From Planctomycetota bacterium (GTDB lineage: Bacteria; Planctomycetota; UBA8742; SKZP01; JAIOTL01), in NCBI GenBank assembly GCA_021106775.1, contig JAIOTL010000043.1:1-8431 (forward strand): a stretch of DNA of 8,431 nt, read 5' to 3'. The notes under the pieces were generated by a model. That model was not told where the DNA came from and did not search any database. It was given only the letters and a program-made list of their open reading frames with translations. Position numbers and translations under genes: made by a program. Positions 6,125 through 8,431 of this stretch are shown here, in pieces; position 1 is the stretch's first letter, and the number at the start of each line of letters is the position of its first letter.

Positions 6125-6595
6125 ATGACAATAGAGAGAACTATGATAATTTTTAAGCCTGATGCTGTTGAACGTGCACTCGTCGGCAGAATTTTATGTC
6201 GATTCGAAGAAAAAGGGTTGAAAATAGTCGGCATGAAGTTTATCAAGATTTCGGAGGAGCTGGCAGCAGGGCATTATGCGGAGCATGTTGGCAAACCGTT
6301 TTATGAACGACTGGTGAGTTTTATTACTTCTGTGCCTGTTGTTGTTGCATGTCTGGAAGCACCGAGATGCATTGAAATCACACGGAATTTGCTGGGCAAA
6401 ACATACGGATTCGATGCTGAGCCAGGTACAGTGCGCGGAGATTTCAGCACGAGCAGGAGTTACAATCTTGTGCATGCATCGGACAGTTTGGAATCTGCGG
6501 AACGTGAGATTGCTTTGTATTTCAATAACAATGAATTGATTTCATGGATTCCGAATCAACAGCGTTGGTATTTTCACGAAGATGATTTGAAATAA
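6125..6595 (+). CDS. ndk: Nucleoside diphosphate kinase
   Basis: Transfers the gamma phosphate of ATP to NDPs and dNDPs through a phosphohistidine intermediate. The 156 residues are slightly longer than the common 140-residue bacterial form because of the C-terminal tail. It shows IIFKPDAVER with Lys11, Tyr51 in GHYAEH, PGTVRGDF at 100-107 with Arg104, and the catalytic His117 in NLVHASD (Asn114 also present). The tail containing ELISWIPNQQRWYF is typical of longer Ndk proteins. ATG 6125 is chosen because GAGGT lies 4 nt upstream and family N-termini begin just before the first strand. An in-frame TTG at 6077 would add 16 unrelated residues across the palindrome. It is single on the plus strand; the next gene starts 149 bp later with its own promoter candidate. 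Function is secure. Confidence 0.96.
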   Translation: MTIERTMIIFKPDAVERALVGRILCRFEEKGLKIVGMKFIKISEELAAGHYAEHVGKPFYERLVSFITSVPVVVACLEAPRCIEITRNLLGKTYGFDAEPGTVRGDFSTSRSYNLVHASDSLESAEREIALYFNNNELISWIPNQQRWYFHEDDLK

Positions 6596-6614
6596 TATTT
6601 TTTCCAGAAACAGT

Positions 6615-6642
6615 TTTACATCGACGACATACTTAATATAGT
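6615..6642 (+). promoter_or_regulatory. Candidate promoter for the ammonia-lyase gene
   Basis: TTTACA (6615-6620), 16 bp, then TATAGT (6637-6642): each box has five of six consensus bases. It would start transcription near 6650, giving a leader of about 95 nt that contains the whole GC-rich palindromic element before the lyase ATG. Confidence 0.45.
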
Positions 6643-6668
6643 ACGCAAAATAATTAATGCATCTTAAT

Positions 6669-6733
6669 GTGCTGCGGGGGCAGACCCACTTCGCGGCATT
6701 GATTGGTAAACTGTGGGAGTGGGCTCCCAGCAC
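6669..6733. repeat. GC-rich imperfect palindromic element in the lyase leader
   Basis: A compact GC-rich island in AT-rich surroundings. Its ends are exact 6-bp inverted repeats (GTGCTG 6669-6674, CAGCAC 6728-6733). Inside, CCCACT (6685-6690) matches AGTGGG (6718-6723), with short GG/CC and AG/CT steps between. An alternative hairpin is TGGGAG (6714-6719) with CTCCCA (6724-6729). The right end abuts the lyase Shine-Dalgarno. It resembles an interspersed intergenic palindromic repeat. A cis-acting leader RNA is the alternative. It matches no riboswitch class I know. Confidence 0.45.
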
Positions 6734-6738
6734 AAGGA
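6734..6738 (+). promoter_or_regulatory. Ribosome binding site fixing the lyase start
   Basis: AAGGA lies 6 nt before ATG 6745. It supports the 514-residue product over an in-frame TTG at 6703, which would lie inside the palindromic element. The site directly follows the outer stem, so leader folding could affect its access. Confidence 0.7.
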
Positions 6739-6744
6739 TTTGGT

Positions 6745-8289
6745 ATGACCGTTATAATTACAGGGAAAAACCTCAAGGTTGAGGATGTTGTTGCAGTTGC
6801 GCGTCACGGGGAAAAGGTAGAGCTTGAACCTGCGGCAATTGAGCGGATTCAGATTTGTCGGGGTATGCTTGAGAAGAAAATTGAAGCCCATGAAATCATG
6901 TACGGCGTGAATACAGGCATCGGCGAGTTTTCCGAGGTGGTGCTTAATGACGAGCAGGTAAAGCAGTTTCAGAAATACCTGATTTACAACCACAGCGCGG
7001 GTATTGGCGATCCTGCACCAATTGAACATGTTCGTGCAGCAATGGTCGGTCGTATGAACGTGCATGCAAACGGACACTCAGGGATTCGCCCAGTTGTAAC
7101 GCAGACAATCGGTGATATGTTGAATAACGGTGTTACACCTGTGATGATGGACAAAGGGTCTGTCGGAGCATGCGGTGATTTAGCACCGATGAGCCAGATT
7201 GCGCTTACGATGATGGGTGAATGGGAATGCTGGTACAAAGGTGAACGCATGCAGTCAAAACTTGCGTTTGAGAAGGCTGGCATCAAAATTCTTGAACTCG
7301 AAGCACGTGATGGACTTGGAATTATCAACGGCAGCAACGTTTTGACCGGTATGTCAGCACTATTTATTTACGACGCTGAACGCTGGATAAACCAGGCGGA
7401 AATCGCTGCGGCGATTAGCCTTGAAGCGTTGATGGCAAACTTGAAACCTTATGATATCAGGTTACATCAGCTTCGTGGGTTCGGTGGGGCGATTGTTGCT
7501 GCGCAGAATATCAAACGGATTATTGAAGGCAGTGACCTTGCAACCGGCAAGATAAAGGTGAAGGTTCAGGATGCGTATTCGATGCGCTCAACTCCGCAGG
7601 TTATCGGTGCTGCAAGAGACCAGCTTGAGTACGCACGTAAGCAGGTTGAAATAGAATTGAACGGAGTTGGCGACAACCCGATTTTCCTGCCCGAATCTGA
7701 TACCGTGCTGACGGGCGCGAATTTCCAGGGTTCACCAGTGAGTTTGCCCATGGATATTGCGGGTGCAGGGATTACGATGATTAGTGTGATATCAGAACGT
7801 AGATTGAATCGGCTTTTGAATCCTGCGCTGAGCGTCGGACTGCCAGCATTCCTGACCAAAGGTGCGGGTATGTTTTCCGGACATATGCTCAGTCAATATA
7901 CTGCGGACATGATGATTGTCGAGCAGCGGATACTTTCGACGCCAGCATCGATTCAGAGCATCCCGGCAGCGGCGGATCAGGAAGATTTTGTCAGCATGGG
8001 CATGAACACTGCGCTTAAGAACCAGCAGATTCTCAAAAATGCGTATGGTATATTAGGTATCGAGATGATTGCCGGAGCACAGGCGTTGGATTTCCGTGAA
8101 TTTTCGCCAGGTAAAGGAACGCAGGCAGCCCATGCGGAAATTCGCAAGGTTGTCGAGCATCTGGACGTTGACAGACCGTTGTTTGTTGACCATAACAACA
8201 TGATGCAGGCGGTGGAGGATTGTCGGATTCTTGATGCGGTCGAGTCTGTGATTGGTAAACTGGGAACGTATTACAAGCAAGACGCATAA
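6745..8289 (+). CDS. Aromatic amino acid / histidine ammonia-lyase family enzyme with ACG at the MIO site
   Basis: Member of the MIO-dependent lyase/aminomutase family (HAL, PAL, TAL), 514 residues, normal length. Conserved points in HAL numbering: Tyr53 in MYGVNTGIGEF, His83, the MIO loop GSVGACGDLAP (138-148), Asn195 in IINGSNVLTG, QDAYSMR with Gln275, Tyr278 and Arg281, Phe327 in GANFQGSP, and Glu413 in DQEDFVSM. Two things are odd. The cofactor triad is Ala142-Cys143-Gly144 instead of Ala-Ser-Gly. The selectivity pair is Asn82-His83, where HAL has Ser-His. Glu413 and His83 lean to histidine ammonia-lyase, but the NFQG and NGSNV blocks differ from typical HutH. No hutU, hutI or hutG is adjacent. 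The substrate, and whether it eliminates ammonia or shifts the amino group, are unresolved, so no symbol is given. Confidence 0.9.
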   Translation: MTVIITGKNLKVEDVVAVARHGEKVELEPAAIERIQICRGMLEKKIEAHEIMYGVNTGIGEFSEVVLNDEQVKQFQKYLIYNHSAGIGDPAPIEHVRAAMVGRMNVHANGHSGIRPVVTQTIGDMLNNGVTPVMMDKGSVGACGDLAPMSQIALTMMGEWECWYKGERMQSKLAFEKAGIKILELEARDGLGIINGSNVLTGMSALFIYDAERWINQAEIAAAISLEALMANLKPYDIRLHQLRGFGGAIVAAQNIKRIIEGSDLATGKIKVKVQDAYSMRSTPQVIGAARDQLEYARKQVEIELNGVGDNPIFLPESDTVLTGANFQGSPVSLPMDIAGAGITMISVISERRLNRLLNPALSVGLPAFLTKGAGMFSGHMLSQYTADMMIVEQRILSTPASIQSIPAAADQEDFVSMGMNTALKNQQILKNAYGILGIEMIAGAQALDFREFSPGKGTQAAHAEIRKVVEHLDVDRPLFVDHNNMMQAVEDCRILDAVESVIGKLGTYYKQDA

Positions 8290-8324
8290 TCGATGAAATT
8301 TCAACAAAGCAATAAATTGGCAAT

Positions 8325-8354
8325 AAAAAAAGGGAGGTTAATTCACCTCCCTTT
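8325..8354 (-). terminator. Strong intrinsic terminator, best on the minus strand
   Basis: A perfect 10-bp stem pairs AAAGGGAGGT (8329-8338) with ACCTCCCTTT (8345-8354) around a 6-nt loop. Read on the minus strand it ends in seven T residues (8331-8325), a classic terminator for a gene entering from the right. Read on the plus strand the tail is CTTTAGTCATTTT, weaker but possibly usable, so it may act for the lyase as well. Confidence 0.8.
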
Positions 8355-8391
8355 AGTCATTTTCAATTCGTTATTTCGCTCGACTATCCGA

Positions 8392-8430
8392 TTAATCGCG
8401 AACTTTTGAAGCCAAACGTTTCAACTCGTC
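8392..8430 (-). CDS. Probable 3' end of a minus-strand gene (partial)
   Basis: Read on the minus strand from the window edge, one frame gives DELKRLASKVRD and then TAA at 8394-8392. The pattern is amphipathic and protein-like. The strong minus-strand terminator follows 38 nt later, a normal distance. The other two frames also close quickly, one at 8386-8384. The plus strand has no ATG here. Twelve residues are too few to name a family, and frame choice is a judgement. Confidence 0.35.
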   Translation of the reverse strand, partial: DELKRLASKVRD

Positions 8431-8431
8431 G

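Noticed and set aside
6669..6733. A known riboswitch or tRNA-like structure in the lyase leader
   Set aside because: I could not match it to any riboswitch class I know, and it lacks the arm lengths and the TTCGA/CCA features of a tRNA.
6703..6744. Lyase extended to a TTG start
   Set aside because: It would translate part of the palindromic element. AAGGA precedes the ATG at 6745, and the conserved residues then fall at standard HAL numbering.
6657..6782. 41-codon upstream open frame overlapping the lyase start, as a possible leader peptide
   Set aside because: It has no ribosome binding site, it spans the palindromic element, and its composition (no His or aromatic amino acid run) does not suggest attenuation by the lyase substrate.
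6664..7077. Minus-strand open frame of 137 codons across the lyase 5' end
   Set aside because: It is antisense to a confidently identified gene. It has no SD and no recognisable family.
8329..8354. GGGAGGT in the terminator stem as a Shine-Dalgarno for a new gene
   Set aside because: There is no start codon with an open frame after it on either strand. The perfect stem plus T-tract is explained by termination.
1..8431. CRISPR array, insertion sequence, prophage, toxin-antitoxin or defence island
   Set aside because: There are no repeated spacers, transposase or integrase, or small paired open frames. Almost all sequence is accounted for by intact metabolic or membrane-protein genes.

Overview
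This is an ordinary-looking bacterial chromosomal segment of moderate GC, roughly 45 percent by eye. Almost every gene has a Shine-Dalgarno site (GAGG, AGGT or AAGGA) 4 to 7 nt before its start. That argues for a lineage with conventional SD-led initiation and against Bacteroidota-type leaders. I cannot name the phylum. The CoA-pyrophosphatase-type Nudix protein, the HAL/PAL-family lyase and the TMEM198-like membrane protein fit many Gram-negative or candidate phyla. No phage, transposase, CRISPR, tRNA or rRNA genes are visible.

Layout: (1) Positions 51-3996, minus strand, look like one transcription unit in the order deoC, deoB, deoA, cmk. It covers deoxyribonucleoside breakdown (thymidine phosphorylase, phosphopentomutase, deoxyribose-phosphate aldolase) followed by cytidylate kinase. 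deoC and deoB overlap by 8 nt, and the other gaps are 23-31 bp. A weak terminator sits at the cmk stop. (2) Positions 3997-4190 are an AT-rich divergent control region with short repeats and overlapping back-to-back promoter candidates. (3) A plus-strand seven-helix membrane protein (DUF4203/TMEM198-like) meets a minus-strand pair tail to tail. The pair is a membrane-anchored unknown protein overlapping a Nudix hydrolase. The convergent stop codons share the four bases TTAA. (4) A divergent gap with a perfect 15-nt palindrome leads to plus-strand ndk. (5) After ndk, a promoter candidate and a GC-rich palindromic leader precede an aromatic amino acid/histidine ammonia-lyase family gene. (6) A strong hairpin with a minus-strand T-tract, and what seems to be the last dozen codons of a minus-strand gene, close the window.

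Together, deoC-deoB-deoA turn pyrimidine deoxyribonucleosides into free base, acetaldehyde and glyceraldehyde 3-phosphate. Cmk and Ndk phosphorylate CMP/dCMP and nucleoside diphosphates. The lyase has no hut or phenylpropanoid neighbours here.

I found no clear new multi-gene system. The most noteworthy observation is that the lyase carries Ala-Cys-Gly where the family normally has the Ala-Ser-Gly that forms the MIO cofactor, together with an Asn-His selectivity pair. Next is the palindromic GC-rich element in its leader.
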